From positions 248,001-312,000 of the forward strand of contig CAWEXG010000006.1 of NCBI GenBank assembly GCA_963812965.1: a DNA stretch of 64,000 bases, in the 5' to 3' direction. The notes beneath the pieces are model-generated. The model was given only the letters and a program-made list of their open reading frames with translations. It had not been told where the DNA came from and ran no database searches. The position numbers and the translations under genes are program-made. The DNA comes from DASXMT01 sp963812965 (GTDB lineage Bacteria; Actinomycetota; Acidimicrobiia; Acidimicrobiales; RAAP-2). Numbering within the stretch: position 1 is the stretch's first letter; each line of letters begins with the position of its first letter. This document shows positions 41,057 through 50,438 of the stretch, in pieces.

Positions 41057-42415
41057 TCACCCCCCGACGCCGAACCAGCCGAGCACCGTGTAGCCCACCA
41101 GGAAAAGGGCGAACCCGCCGACGGAGACCACCGTCACGAGGCCCACGGAGCGGGCCAGCAGACCGTTGGCAGCTTTACCCAGGAGGGAGCGGCGGTTGGC
41201 CAGGACCAGAACGAACACCAGCGTGATGGGGGTGACAATGCCTTCGAGCACCTGCGTGTTGATGATCAGCTTGAACAGGTTTCCGGGGATGAGCACCACC
41301 CCGGCACCGATGGCGATCTGCGCCGTGAACAGCCCCAGGAAGAGAGGAGCCTCGGAGAACGTCTTGGACACCGACCGCTCCACCCCCACCGCCTCGGCCA
41401 GGGCGTAGGACGTCGACAACGGGACCACCGCTGCGGCCAGTGCCGAGGCGCCGAGCAGCCCGATCCCGAACAACGCCTCAGCGGCGGGGCCGGCAAGGGG
41501 ACGCAACGCTCGGGCCGCTTCGGCTGCCGAGTTGAGCGCTCCAGTCCCACCGATCACCGCCGCCGTGGCGATGATGATGAAGATGGACACCAGGTCGGAG
41601 ATGATGGCACCGCTGATGGCGTCGACCCGTTCGTACTTGTATTCGTCCGGTCCGATACCTCGGTCGACAACGGCACCGGCTGTGTACAGCTGGATGTACG
41701 GCGTGATGGTGGTCCCGATCAGGGCCACGCCGACCAGGATGAAAGCCTTGGACCGCAAGAAGTGGGGAATGACCAGGTTCGATACCACCTGCCCCCAGTC
41801 AGGGTGCCCGAAGAACATGGCGATCGGGTAGGTGATGAAGGCCAGCGCCAACAGCAAGAAGACCCGCTCGGCGTAGCGGTACGAGCCGACCATCACCAAC
41901 AGCCAGATGGCGATGGCGGCCAGGGGTACCGAGATGTACCTGGACACACCGAAGAGCTCGAAGGCGGTGCCGATACCGGCGAACTCGGTGACGACCAGGC
42001 CAAGGTTGGCGATGGCGAACGCCAGGATGGCGAAGGCGGTGAGCCGGAGCGAGAACTGCTCGCGGATGAGGGCGGCCAGCCCCTTCCCGGTATGAGCAGC
42101 CAGTCGGGCCACCATCTCCTGGACACAGACGTAGCCGACCGTCACCAGCACCATGAAGAACAGTGTCCGGTAGCCGAACTCAGCTCCGGCCGAGGCGTAG
42201 GTGGCGACACCGCCGGCATCGTTGCCCGCACTGGCGGCGATCAGCCCGGGCCCGAGGGCAGCGGCGTAGAGCACGATGCGCCGGTACCGACGCTTGGTCT
42301 TCGGCGCGGCCAGGTCGGGCGCGCTGGCAAAGGTGGGCACCCTGGCCCGACGGCCGGGCTCCGTGACCCGGTGGTCGGACTCCCTAGCCCGATGATCGGT
42401 CTTCGTGCGCTTCAT
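41057..42415 (-). CDS. NRAMP-family divalent metal transporter
   Basis: A 452-residue membrane protein with about 11 helices. The TM1 region reads GPGLIAASAGNDAGGVATYA; canonical NRAMP proteins have DPGN at the metal site, so AGNDAGG is a divergent version seen in NRAMP-related transporters. The TM6 region (ILVGVALIGTTITPYIQLYT) lacks the usual M-P-H, also suggesting altered selectivity. It follows, six bases downstream, a gene for an MgtE N-domain/CBS protein, so the two act together, probably as transporter and cytoplasmic metal sensor. Magnesium, manganese or another ion are all possible. Confidence 0.82.
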   Translation of the reverse strand: MKRTKTDHRARESDHRVTEPGRRARVPTFASAPDLAAPKTKRRYRRIVLYAAALGPGLIAASAGNDAGGVATYASAGAEFGYRTLFFMVLVTVGYVCVQEMVARLAAHTGKGLAALIREQFSLRLTAFAILAFAIANLGLVVTEFAGIGTAFELFGVSRYISVPLAAIAIWLLVMVGSYRYAERVFLLLALAFITYPIAMFFGHPDWGQVVSNLVIPHFLRSKAFILVGVALIGTTITPYIQLYTAGAVVDRGIGPDEYKYERVDAISGAIISDLVSIFIIIATAAVIGGTGALNSAAEAARALRPLAGPAAEALFGIGLLGASALAAAVVPLSTSYALAEAVGVERSVSKTFSEAPLFLGLFTAQIAIGAGVVLIPGNLFKLIINTQVLEGIVTPITLVFVLVLANRRSLLGKAANGLLARSVGLVTVVSVGGFALFLVGYTVLGWFGVGG

Positions 42416-42420
42416 GACGC

Positions 42421-43914
42421 CTACTGCAGAAGCCTCGGAAAGTGGAGTCGACCTCGGGCAGGAGTCAGCGCGTCGAGAATGTCATCGGCCAGGATCCGGC
42501 CGACCGGCTTCCCCTCTTCCACCACCAGCAGCGACAGTCGACGAGCCTCGACCAGCCGGTCCGCCACCTCGGTCACGCTGGCATCAGGCTCCACCGTGAC
42601 CAGCTCGGACTCACCGATCAGGTGACCGAGCGAGGTGTCTTGTGGGTTGACGACCAGCTGTAGCAGCGGAAGATCCCACACCAGCTCGCCTTCGTCGTTC
42701 ACCACGGCAACGGCGTCGAGCTCATCGGGGCAGTCGTCGTGGTCAGAGAGCCGGGCAACCAGCTCGCCGATGGTCTCCGACGTGCGGGCGACGATCAGGG
42801 CGGTGGTCATGAACCCTCCGGCCTGATCCTCGGGATAGTCGAGCAGGCGAACCAGATGGTTGGCTTTCTCCGGGTCCATCTTGGCCAGCAGCTCGTCACG
42901 GTCGGCACCACCCAGATCCCGGAGCGCGTCGACGGCCTCGTCGGGCTCCATGGCGGCAACCAGCTCGGCCGCTCGCCCCGGCTCCTCTTCACGCAGCAGC
43001 GCGGCGAGCTCCTCAGGATCCATCTCTTCGAGGGCATCGGCCGCTTCGGCGGGGCTCAGAGAGGCGAGAAGCGTATGGCGTTCGGGGCGGAGCAGATCCT
43101 CGAGGAGATCGGCCAGCTCGCCAGGGCGCAGGCGCTCCAGACCGGCGTTCGTGGTGCGCAACCGGACCTCGGGAGCGGTCCCGGTGTCGGTCGTGCCGAA
43201 TGGCTGAATCGCTGCCCAGTCGATGACCCGCTCGGGGGTGGGACGCGGCCGCCACCGGGTTGGACCCAAACGGCGCAGGAGCGTCTGGGCTGAGATGTCA
43301 ACGCCCACCAACCGGATCCGCCCCAAGACCGGCGCCAAGTACAGGTCGGCTGCCCTGATGACCTGGACCCCGTCCACATCCACCAGCTGATGGTCGAGCA
43401 CCTGCTCGGCCAGCGTGACCTCACCGGGCCGAGGTGAGAAGTCGCGGAGATCGAGGCGGGCCGTACGGAGCCGCACCTGGGTCGGTTCGATGACGTCGAC
43501 CGTGGATGCGTCGACAAAGGCGAGACGCCGCCCCACCCGGACCACCAGCCCGGTCACCGGAGGGTAGGTCTGCCCGTCGGACCAGCGGCAGACCACGTCG
43601 ACCAACTGACCGATCTCCTCGCCGCCTTGGTTGAGCACCGGGCGACCGATGACTCCGGCCAACGAGACGATGGTGTCCCGCACCGACCGGGTAGCCAAGA
43701 TCCGCTGGGTCCGGTGACGACGGCGAGCAGCCGACGTCAGGTGTGGGACGCGGCGACCGGGGGTCTTCGCTGCGGTGGGAGTGCTGTCGGCGTTCACGGG
43801 CGCGTCGTCACCAGTGCTGTTGCTATCCGTCGCGCCACCGACACCACCGGAGTCGGGGCGGTCTTCCTGGGCGCGGGTGGGAAGTGTCGGCAGATAAGGA
43901 AAGAAACGGGCCAT
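42421..43914 (-). CDS. MgtE N-domain and CBS-pair protein (soluble magnesium-sensor-like)
   Basis: A 497-residue protein without transmembrane helices. After a polar tail of about 80 residues come PRC-barrel-like segments (VLNQGGEEIGQLVDVVCRW; QVIRAADLYLAPVLGRIRLV), the MgtE intracellular N domain (LASLSPAEAADALEEMDPEE, repeated helical units such as VAAMEPDEAVDALRDL), and a CBS pair (FMTTALIVARTSETIGELVA ... ADRLVEARRLSLLVVEEG). MgtE channels use N plus CBS domains as a magnesium gate; here the channel is missing and an NRAMP-like transporter follows in the operon. I infer that it gates or regulates that partner. Confidence 0.85.
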   Translation of the reverse strand: MARFFPYLPTLPTRAQEDRPDSGGVGGATDSNSTGDDAPVNADSTPTAAKTPGRRVPHLTSAARRRHRTQRILATRSVRDTIVSLAGVIGRPVLNQGGEEIGQLVDVVCRWSDGQTYPPVTGLVVRVGRRLAFVDASTVDVIEPTQVRLRTARLDLRDFSPRPGEVTLAEQVLDHQLVDVDGVQVIRAADLYLAPVLGRIRLVGVDISAQTLLRRLGPTRWRPRPTPERVIDWAAIQPFGTTDTGTAPEVRLRTTNAGLERLRPGELADLLEDLLRPERHTLLASLSPAEAADALEEMDPEELAALLREEEPGRAAELVAAMEPDEAVDALRDLGGADRDELLAKMDPEKANHLVRLLDYPEDQAGGFMTTALIVARTSETIGELVARLSDHDDCPDELDAVAVVNDEGELVWDLPLLQLVVNPQDTSLGHLIGESELVTVEPDASVTEVADRLVEARRLSLLVVEEGKPVGRILADDILDALTPARGRLHFPRLLQ

Positions 43915-43968
43915 GGGACTACCTCTGCTGTCGGCTCACGAGCATCGATGCTTGCTTCCTCTCGCACT

Positions 43969-43992
43969 GTTCGAACGGCAAGCAGTTCGAAC
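43969..43992. promoter_or_regulatory. twin GTTCGAAC palindromes upstream of the metal operon
   Basis: Two copies of the self-complementary octamer GTTCGAAC are spaced by eight bases (43969-43976, 43985-43992), about 55-78 bases before the ATG of the MgtE-N/CBS gene. This is the layout of an operator bound by a dimeric repressor. It is also a possible RNA hairpin. The regulator is unknown. Confidence 0.5.
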
Positions 43993-44302
43993 GACAGGGA
44001 GAGGACATAGCGATGCCCGGTGAATAGGACATGGTCTGGGACCCACTCCCCGAACAAGGACGCCCTCGGTGCAACCAGCATCGGGGGCCGCCCATCACAA
44101 AGGACCGGTCAGCCGGTGGCCGAGGTCAGTGACGGTGCGTACGGACGGGAAGTTGAGGTGTGTATCCCGTTGTACTAGGGGGTTCTCCCCGTTTCATGGG
44201 TACACCTCCCTTCATCACGACCCACACGGGCCATTCGTCCGATGAGCACAGTCTACCTCGGTCTGCCCGGCGTTACCCGTGCCCGCTCACTCACTACCCA
44301 GC
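43993..44302. other. upstream region of the metal operon, no gene seen
   Basis: About 310 bases of non-coding DNA. On the minus strand a stem GTGTACCC/GGGATACAC encloses a GGGG-AGAA-CCCC hairpin (about 44155-44210), so a structured leader is possible. I could not match it to the manganese (yybP-ykoY) or magnesium (M-box) riboswitch consensus. Confidence 0.4.
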
Positions 44303-44395
44303 GACTGTCCACCGACTGCTCACCGGCTGCTCACGGACTGCTCACTGACTGCTCACTGACTGCTCACTGACTGCTCACTGACTGCTCACTGACTG
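44303..44395 (+). repeat. 11-bp tandem repeat array
   Basis: Five perfect units of GACTGCTCACT (44336-44390) follow several degenerate ones (for example GACTGTCCACC). The array ends about 37 bases before the acyl-CoA dehydrogenase ATG. Confidence 0.85.
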
Positions 44396-44431
44396 CACGA
44401 ACGGTGGCGGGTCAGGCGTACCATCGACCGT

Positions 44432-46255
44432 ATGCTTCCCGACTACGCCGAGCTCACCGAGGCGGTCGGTAACGACTGGTACCGTCTCGACCCCAACCTC
44501 TCGCTCCTGCTCGACCGGCACCTGCCTGATCCTGACGACCGGTCCTTCGCCGAGGAGCACGTCGCCCGCTACGGAGACCTGGTGGGACGGACCCTGGCAG
44601 CGCGAGCCGAGATCACCGACGCCAACGGTCCGGTGCTCCAGCGGTACGACCGCTGGGGCTACGACGTCGGCGAGGTGGTCCACCACCCCACCTGGACACA
44701 GAACAAGGCAGACCTCGTCCGGGCCGGGTTCGTTGGGCTTCCCTCCCATGCGGGGCGGCCAGTGCCGGCCGTGGTCACTGCGTCCCTCTCCTATCTGGTC
44801 AGCCAAGCCGAGACCGCCGTCTACTGCGGGCTGGGCATGACCGGTGGGGCGGCCGACATCGTGGAGCGTTACGCACCGACCGGGGTTCGAGACGACCTGC
44901 TGGGCAAGCTCACCTCGCTCGATCCGGACAGTGCCTGGGAAGGCGGCATGTTCCTGACCGAGCGCCAAGGGGGTTCGGATGTCGGCGCCAACACCACCCG
45001 AGCCGTTCCCGACGGCGACGAGTGGGTCCTCTCCGGCGACAAGCACTTCTGCTCCAACGTGGACGCCGACGTGTTCATCGTGCTGGCCCGGCCCGAGGGA
45101 GCGCCGGGCGGCAGCCGGGGACTGGCCACCTACATCGTGCCGAGCCGCCTCCCTGACGGGTCGCCAAACGGGTTCGTCATCAAGCGACTGAAGCCGAAGC
45201 TGGGCACCGTGGGCGTGCCCACCGGGGAAGTCACCCTGAACGGGGCCCGAGCGTGGCTGGCGGGAAGCGGCGGTGCCGGCAGCACGGGCGGGGGCAACAG
45301 CACTGGCGAGGGCGGCAGCACGGGCAGTACCGGCGGCTCGGACACGGCGGCACCCGATGCCGCCCGAGACGGGCGTGGCATCAACCGCATGATGGAGATG
45401 GTCAACGGGAGTCGCTTCGGCGTGTCGCTCATGGGGCTGGGTATCCATCGCCGCTCGTTTCTCGAGGCAGCCATCTACGCCGCCCATCGGGAGCAGTGGG
45501 GGAACCGGATCGACAGCTATCCGCTGGTGCGTGAGACGCTGGTCGATCTCCTCGTCGACCTGGAGGCGGGGATGGCCATCAGCTACGAGTGCGCCTCGTC
45601 CAGTCGCACCGCACTCGACCCGAAGGAGGGGCAGCTGCTGCGCCGGATCCTCGTCCCACTGGCCAAGATGCGCTGCACCCGGGTGGCGTTGTGGGCGGCC
45701 AGCACTGCCTTGGAGGTCTTCGGCGGTAACGGGTACATGGAGGACTGGCCCATGGCCCGCCAGCTGCGTGACGCCCAGTGCCACACCATCTGGGAGGGGA
45801 CCGAGAACATCTTGTGCATCGACGTGCGCCGGGCCATCCGGGGCGAGCATGCCGACGAGGCGCTGTTCTCCCGGGTGGAACGGGCGTTGGAGCACGGAGC
45901 GCCCCACAAGGTACTGGCCTCGACCGTGGACGGTGTGGCTGCAGCGTTGGCCGATGCCCGTGAGGCGGTGGTCGTGCTCGCCGCAGCAGACGACGACCTG
46001 GCCCTGCTCCACTCCCGGCGGTTCGCCGAGCTCCTGGCCGACACGGCCGAGGGCGCGCTCCTGATCGAGGAGGCAGCGTGGAGCCTCGAACGGGACGGTG
46101 ACGCTCGCAAGGTGGCGGTCGCCCGGCGATTCTGCAACCGGAAGCTGATGAGTACCCCGCTCCGCGGGATCGGTGACACCGACCGCACCGTCCTCGACCA
46201 GTTCGAACCGCTGGTCCGTTACGGATACATCGAGGCAGGCGACCTGGCTGTGTGA
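44432..46255 (+). CDS. AidB-like acyl-CoA dehydrogenase family protein
   Basis: A 607-residue flavoprotein of the long acyl-CoA dehydrogenase group that includes AidB. Signatures: MFLTERQGGSDVGANTT (FAD/substrate), GINRMMEMVNGSRFGVSLM, FGGNGYMEDWPMARQLRDAQ and IWEGTENILCID (catalytic-region glutamate). A Gly/Ser-rich insert of about 30 residues (GSGGAGSTGGGNSTGEGG and onward, near residue 276) interrupts the beta domain and is unusual. The start ATG follows the 11-bp repeat array, and the stop lies inside the first unit of a 16-bp repeat array. Substrate is unknown; AidB proteins bind DNA in enterobacteria, which is not evident here. Confidence 0.85.
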   Translation: MLPDYAELTEAVGNDWYRLDPNLSLLLDRHLPDPDDRSFAEEHVARYGDLVGRTLAARAEITDANGPVLQRYDRWGYDVGEVVHHPTWTQNKADLVRAGFVGLPSHAGRPVPAVVTASLSYLVSQAETAVYCGLGMTGGAADIVERYAPTGVRDDLLGKLTSLDPDSAWEGGMFLTERQGGSDVGANTTRAVPDGDEWVLSGDKHFCSNVDADVFIVLARPEGAPGGSRGLATYIVPSRLPDGSPNGFVIKRLKPKLGTVGVPTGEVTLNGARAWLAGSGGAGSTGGGNSTGEGGSTGSTGGSDTAAPDAARDGRGINRMMEMVNGSRFGVSLMGLGIHRRSFLEAAIYAAHREQWGNRIDSYPLVRETLVDLLVDLEAGMAISYECASSSRTALDPKEGQLLRRILVPLAKMRCTRVALWAASTALEVFGGNGYMEDWPMARQLRDAQCHTIWEGTENILCIDVRRAIRGEHADEALFSRVERALEHGAPHKVLASTVDGVAAALADAREAVVVLAAADDDLALLHSRRFAELLADTAEGALLIEEAAWSLERDGDARKVAVARRFCNRKLMSTPLRGIGDTDRTVLDQFEPLVRYGYIEAGDLAV

Positions 46256-46405
46256 GCTACCGGCTGTGTGAGCTGCAGGCTGTGTGAGCTACCGGCTGTG
46301 TGAGCTACCGGCTGTGTGAGCTACCGGCTGTGCGAACTACCGCCTGTGCGAACTACCGCCTGTGCGAACTACCGCCTGTGCGAACTACCGCCTGTGCGAA
46401 CTACC
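46246..46405. repeat. 16-bp tandem repeat array with two unit types
   Basis: Ten contiguous 16-bp units. The first five are GGCTGTGTGAGCTACC (one variant GCTGCA end), the sixth is intermediate, and the last four are GCCTGTGCGAACTACC. The array spans the 3-prime ends of two convergent genes and supplies the stop codons of both. It has no spacers. Confidence 0.9.
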
Positions 46406-47348
46406 GCCGTGGAGCTTCCGAGGGTCGGTGTCCACGGTCAGATCGTCGAGGGGCACGACCAGGTCCGGTCGCAGGTTCCGATGCTCGTCGGCGACCAGTC
46501 GCACCGCCGTGCCGATGGCCAGGAACTCGATGATGTGGCTCCCCCACACGTGGGTCTCCTCATGGATCTGGACACCGACGATCCCGTCGGCACCCAGTCG
46601 CTGAGCTTCGCCTTGCATCCGCGCCATGGCCAACTCGCGGGAGTCGTAGAGAGCCTCGGTGATGAGGTTCAACTCGACGTTGGTGTTCTGTGTCTTCAGC
46701 CAGTCACCGAACTGGCGGCGAGCCACGTGGTAGACGCAGACGCCCATCACCATGCCAACGGGTAGGTAACCGGCTCGATCGAGCAGCGCGAAGTCCCGAC
46801 CGCTGAGGTCGCTGGTGAACACGTCGTGGCCCCGAGCCGACCCGCCGTCAGAGGAGTGGGAGCGCACTCGTCGCCCGCACTGCCGTGCCAACGGCGTTGA
46901 ACCGGTAGTCCCTACCCTTGCCCTCGGCCCCTTCGAACTCCAGATGCACACCGACCACGCCATCGGCATGGTGGGCAGCCGCTTCGGCCCGGAGCCGGAC
47001 CATGGCGATGGTCCGAGCCTCGTGAAGGGCGTTAGACAGATCTTGGAGCTCGCGGTTCTCGCTCATCGCCACGCCATAGCGCCCCCAGTACGGCGGCCGA
47101 TAGATGGCCGCTCCCGACACCAGGCCGAGGGGCTCCCAACCGGTTCCCTCGACCAGGATCGACTCGTCCACGCTGAAGTCGGTGGACACAGCGCGACGGT
47201 GCGGGTGGGACGGCTTCGATCCGCCACGGTGGCCGTCATCGATCGGCCTACGCAAGGCGTCGAGCGCCTGATCTGCGATGTGGCGCTCGGGAGACCCGGA
47301 CGGACCCGATGGGCCGGACGAACCCGACGGGCCGGATGGGCCGGTCAC
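46385..47348 (-). CDS. double YbjQ (heavy-metal-binding fold) protein 3 (one frameshift)
   Basis: Two YbjQ/DUF74-type domains. The first lies in SVDESILVEGTGWEPLGLVS to GVVGVHLEFEG; the second in DVFTSDLSGRDFALLDRAGY to GVQIHEETHVWGSHIIEFLA. A frame slip near 46850-46860 separates them; the two sister genes upstream are continuous two-domain proteins, so I join them. The N-terminus is a Gly/Ser/Pro-rich tail (GPSGSSGPSGPSG). Its start overlaps the stop of the previous gene by four bases. YbjQ domains form a pentameric fold often annotated as heavy-metal-binding, with no proven function. Confidence 0.75.
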
Positions 47349-48380
47349 CGGGCCACCACGTCCGCCAACCCGACGGTGACCCTGGCCGGCTGAGGATCGT
47401 CCAGGCGACGGAAACGACGCACGGCGGTGCCGAGCATGACGTTCTCCACCAACATGGAGTCCCCCATACTGGTGTGGAACTGGGCAGCGGCGTCCACACC
47501 GACCACCCGCTCTCCATAGCCAGTGGCGTGGGTCTCCAACCGGTCGACGGCAAATCGACGGCAGTGTTGGATGGCGTCCGACCGTTGGGTGAACTCTCCT
47601 GCCGAGTACTGGCCGAATGGGCTCGCCCCACCCATCTGCCCGTCACCGGTCACACAGCCGCCGTACGACCGGATGGCACCCACCCCGATGACCAGCCCTC
47701 CGGGCACCCATCCGGTGTCGAGCAGCTTGGCGAACTGCTGACCGGAGAGATGTGAGGTGAACGGCTCGGGCAGCGGAGCGGCCCCGAGGCGACGGATCGC
47801 CGTGCCCACCATGCGGATCTCGATCACCGGGTACGACGAGGTGATGGGGAGCCGACGAGACTCGTAACGCACTCCCACCACCCCATGAGCTCCGAGGACC
47901 TTGGCCTCCTCTCGGAGTCGGTCGATGGCAATCGTGTACGCCTCGATAAGACCCGACTCGTACCAACCATCTTCGAAGTTGTACCCGGGCATATGACCGA
48001 ACGCTGCGTGCTGGCAGATGTAGGTGCGTTGGTAGCCACCGGCCCAACTCGGCGTCATGAACGCCGGGTTGGTCATCTGGCTACCCAGGAAGGAGCCCCG
48101 GTACCGCGCCGACCTGCATCTGGGGGCCGTAGCCCTGCAGACCGAACTGGTAGACGGTCATCCCCACCACCATGCCGGCGGCCGTGAAGCCGCAACGCTC
48201 CACGGCGGAGAGCTCAGCCACCGAGAGGTCGCTGGTCCAGGTGCCCCCGACCGCTGCCCCTTCGGCCAGGCGGGACTGGGCGGCCTCCGGCAGATCGCCG
48301 TCGGCTACTCCGGGCGGCGGCGTTCCGGCTCCTGGCGTTCCAGCCCCTGACGCTCCAGCTCCGGGCGGCGGCCAGCTCAT
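47345..48380 (-). CDS. double YbjQ (heavy-metal-binding fold) protein 2 (one frameshift)
   Basis: Two YbjQ-type domains: first WTSDLSVAELSAVERCGFTA, with GMVVGMTVYQFGLQGYG, then a slip near 48090-48110, then EAYTIAIDRLREEAKVLGAH and GVVGVRYESRR. The second domain starts SHLSGQQFAKLLDTGWVPGG and ends VENVMLGTAVRRFRRLDD. The N-terminal tail is Gly/Ala/Pro-rich (PPPGAGASGAGTPGAG). Its ATG overlaps the stop of YbjQ protein 1 (ATGA). The conserved core in all six domains is a Gly-rich 'LGADGVVGV' strand, the heart of the YbjQ fold. Confidence 0.77.
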
Positions 48381-49197
48381 GTGTCCAGGGTGACGATCAT
48401 CTGGGGCTGGGCGATCACGTGGTCGGAGCGCAAGGGTCGCACGGCGGTGCCGATGGCCAGGAACTCGATGACGTGGCTTCCCCAGAAGTGCGACTTCTCC
48501 ACCAACTGCACCCCGACGATGCCTTCGGCGCCGAGGGCGCGGGCCTCCTCCTGCATGCGGCTCATGGCCAGCTCCCGGGCTTCGTACATGGCCTGGGTGA
48601 AGTGCGGAAGCTCGGCGTTGCGCATGGAGGTCTGCATCACTGCCCCGACCCCGCGGTAGCCCACGTGGTAGACGCAGGTGCCCAGGACCAGACCGAGCGG
48701 GGCGTAGCCCGACTGCACCAGGGTCCAGAAGTCCTGCCCGCTCAGATCGCTGGTGAACGGCTTCCCGGCGTTGGTCTTCCAGGTGGTGCCGGTGTCGTCG
48801 GCCGAGACGGCGGTGCCGATGGCGATGAACTCAGCAGAGTGCTTGCCCCAGTCGTAGAAGTTGACGTCGAGCCGGACTCCCACCACGCCGTCGGCGCCGA
48901 GCACGTCGGCCTCGGTCTCCATCCGAGCCATGGCCAGCTCCCGGGCCGTGTACATCGCCTGGGTCAACGCTCCCAGCTCCTGGTTCTTCCGCAGGCCGCG
49001 CCGCTGAAAGCCGATGTGGTAGATCGAGCTGCCGAACACCAGACCCGCGGGTGGAAGCCGGCCTCTTTGACCAAGAGGAATTCGTTGACCGACAGGTCGC
49101 TGGTGAACAGCCCCCGCCCTCCGGCACTGTCGTCCGACTCCTGGAGCCGGCGCAGCGCATCCGGTGGCAGGCCTGCGGTCGGGTCGATCGCCGTCAC
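48377..49197 (-). CDS. double YbjQ (heavy-metal-binding fold) protein 1 (one frameshift)
   Basis: Two YbjQ-type domains. First: FTSDLSVNEFLLVKEAGFHP, with a one-base slip near 49045 restoring RGLVFGSSIYHIGFQRRG, then MARMETEADVLGADGVVGVR and SAEFIAIGTAV. Second: FTSDLSGQDFWTLVQSGYAP, GLVLGTCVYHVGYRG, MSRMQEEARALGAEGIVGVQ and SHVIEFLAIGTAV. A GGGAG site lies just before the GTG start, within the 13-base gap after the upstream gene. First of three tandem, translationally coupled genes of the same kind. Confidence 0.78.
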
Positions 49198-49210
49198 TGG
49201 TCGTTCTCCC

Positions 49211-49639
49211 TCATGTCAGCAGGTTCTCCAGAGCGGCTCGAGTTGCCGCACTGCGTTTCGCTTCGTCGCTCAGGCAGGCCACCAGCGTCGTGGTCCATGT
49301 GGCCACGTCCACCTCAGTGTCGCTGATGACGATACCCCGCACCATGCGACGCACATGGCACGACAGACCGCTCTTCTCTCGCTTGACCTCTAAGCGGGGA
49401 CCCACCGGATCGAAGTCGACAGCGATGCGCTCTACGGGTCGATCCTTGTGGAACCGAGTCTTCGAGCGCTCGATCTCGATCCTGTCTCCCAGGATGTCAG
49501 CGAGCTTCCCTCCCAGCACCTCGAAGAACATGTCGACGTCAGAGGTGTCGGCACGAAGCGACGCAGCCAGAAGATCGAGGTCGAGTGGTTGCAGGGCACC
49601 GGCGCCATCGTCTCCATCAGGTACCACGGTCATCCACAC
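49211..49639 (-). CDS. unknown protein heading the YbjQ operon
   Basis: A soluble protein of about 140 residues (start GTG at 49639 or ATG at 49633) with no family I recognise. Notable segments: MFFEVLGGKLADILGDRIEI, DFDPVGPRLEVKREKSGLSC and MVRGIVISDTEVDVATWTTT. Alternating beta strands with a basic middle suggest a compact alpha/beta fold. It ends 13 bases before the first YbjQ gene, so it should be co-expressed with all three. Confidence 0.7.
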   Translation of the reverse strand: MWMTVVPDGDDGAGALQPLDLDLLAASLRADTSDVDMFFEVLGGKLADILGDRIEIERSKTRFHKDRPVERIAVDFDPVGPRLEVKREKSGLSCHVRRMVRGIVISDTEVDVATWTTTLVACLSDEAKRSAATRAALENLLT

Positions 49640-49745
49640 CGATGGTAGGCGACTGTATGGGCAGCCGTGCAGTCGGCTGCACAGCCGACAACGCGGTCGA
49701 CAACGCGGCTAGCAATACAGCGAGAGCCCGTCCTCAGAGCCCAGA

Positions 49746-50162
49746 TCAGAAGCTGGGAACGTACCCGCCCCGGCCCATGGCCTCGCTCTCGAACGGATCG
49801 ACCGACTCGTCGACGCCGCCCCGGACCTCGGTCACCCAGTCCAGCCGGTCATGAAGGATGCGCTCCACGCCACCCTGGAGGGTGGACGCGCTGATGGCGC
49901 ACGAGCTGCACGACCCTTGGAGCTGAACCTCCACGATGCCGGCCTCGACATCGGCGTGCAGCAGGGCCAGATCGCCTCCGTCGGCCTGGACAGCCGGCCG
50001 CATGAGCTCGATGATGGCGGTGAGCTGCCGGAGCCGCTCAGCGCGTTCGTCGTCGGTCAACACCTGTCCCTCGGTTTCGTCGGTCGCCTGTTCTTCGGTT
50101 GGCACAGGGCCCTCCTGACTAGATGGCTCCGCCTGGACCGGCGGTACCAGCCCACAGCCCAT
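49746..50162 (-). CDS. NifU C-terminal-domain iron-sulfur scaffold protein
   Basis: A 138-residue protein with an acidic N-terminal tail of about 40 residues and a Nfu domain: IIELMRPAVQADGGDLALLH, then VQLQGSCSSCAISASTLQGG with the CxxC cluster ligands, then GVERILHDRLDWV. It carries Fe-S clusters to target proteins. A start further downstream is possible because the first 30 residues are low-complexity. It diverges from the LLM oxidoreductase gene. Confidence 0.88.
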   Translation of the reverse strand: MGCGLVPPVQAEPSSQEGPVPTEEQATDETEGQVLTDDERAERLRQLTAIIELMRPAVQADGGDLALLHADVEAGIVEVQLQGSCSSCAISASTLQGGVERILHDRLDWVTEVRGGVDESVDPFESEAMGRGGYVPSF

Positions 50163-50438
50163 GGCCTCCCCGATCTACCGGGACCGGCGACGGTGCTCCC
50201 CTCCATTCTGCCGTGCCCACGGTCATCGCCGAACGCGCCGTGGCCAGGGCCTTGGCCAGCGCCATGCCCGACACCCGGCCAGCGCCATCACCCCGGCCAG
50301 GGCCAGCCACGGCCAGGCTGCCAACACCCGGCCGGAGCCGAGGTCGACACCCGGCCAGCGGAGGGCCTCGGTTACCCAAAAGTAAGAGCAGGAAACCCGC
50401 ACATCGCACGATGCGGCAAGGTCCGGTTACCATGGTGT

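Noticed and set aside
44150..44220. Manganese (yybP-ykoY) or magnesium (M-box) riboswitch before the metal operon
   Set aside because: Some stem pairing is present, but the conserved loop sequences of either class are not found.
46246..46405. Possible CRISPR array
   Set aside because: Units are 16 bp and directly contiguous with no spacers; no cas genes are nearby. It is a simple tandem repeat. The same applies to 44303-44395.
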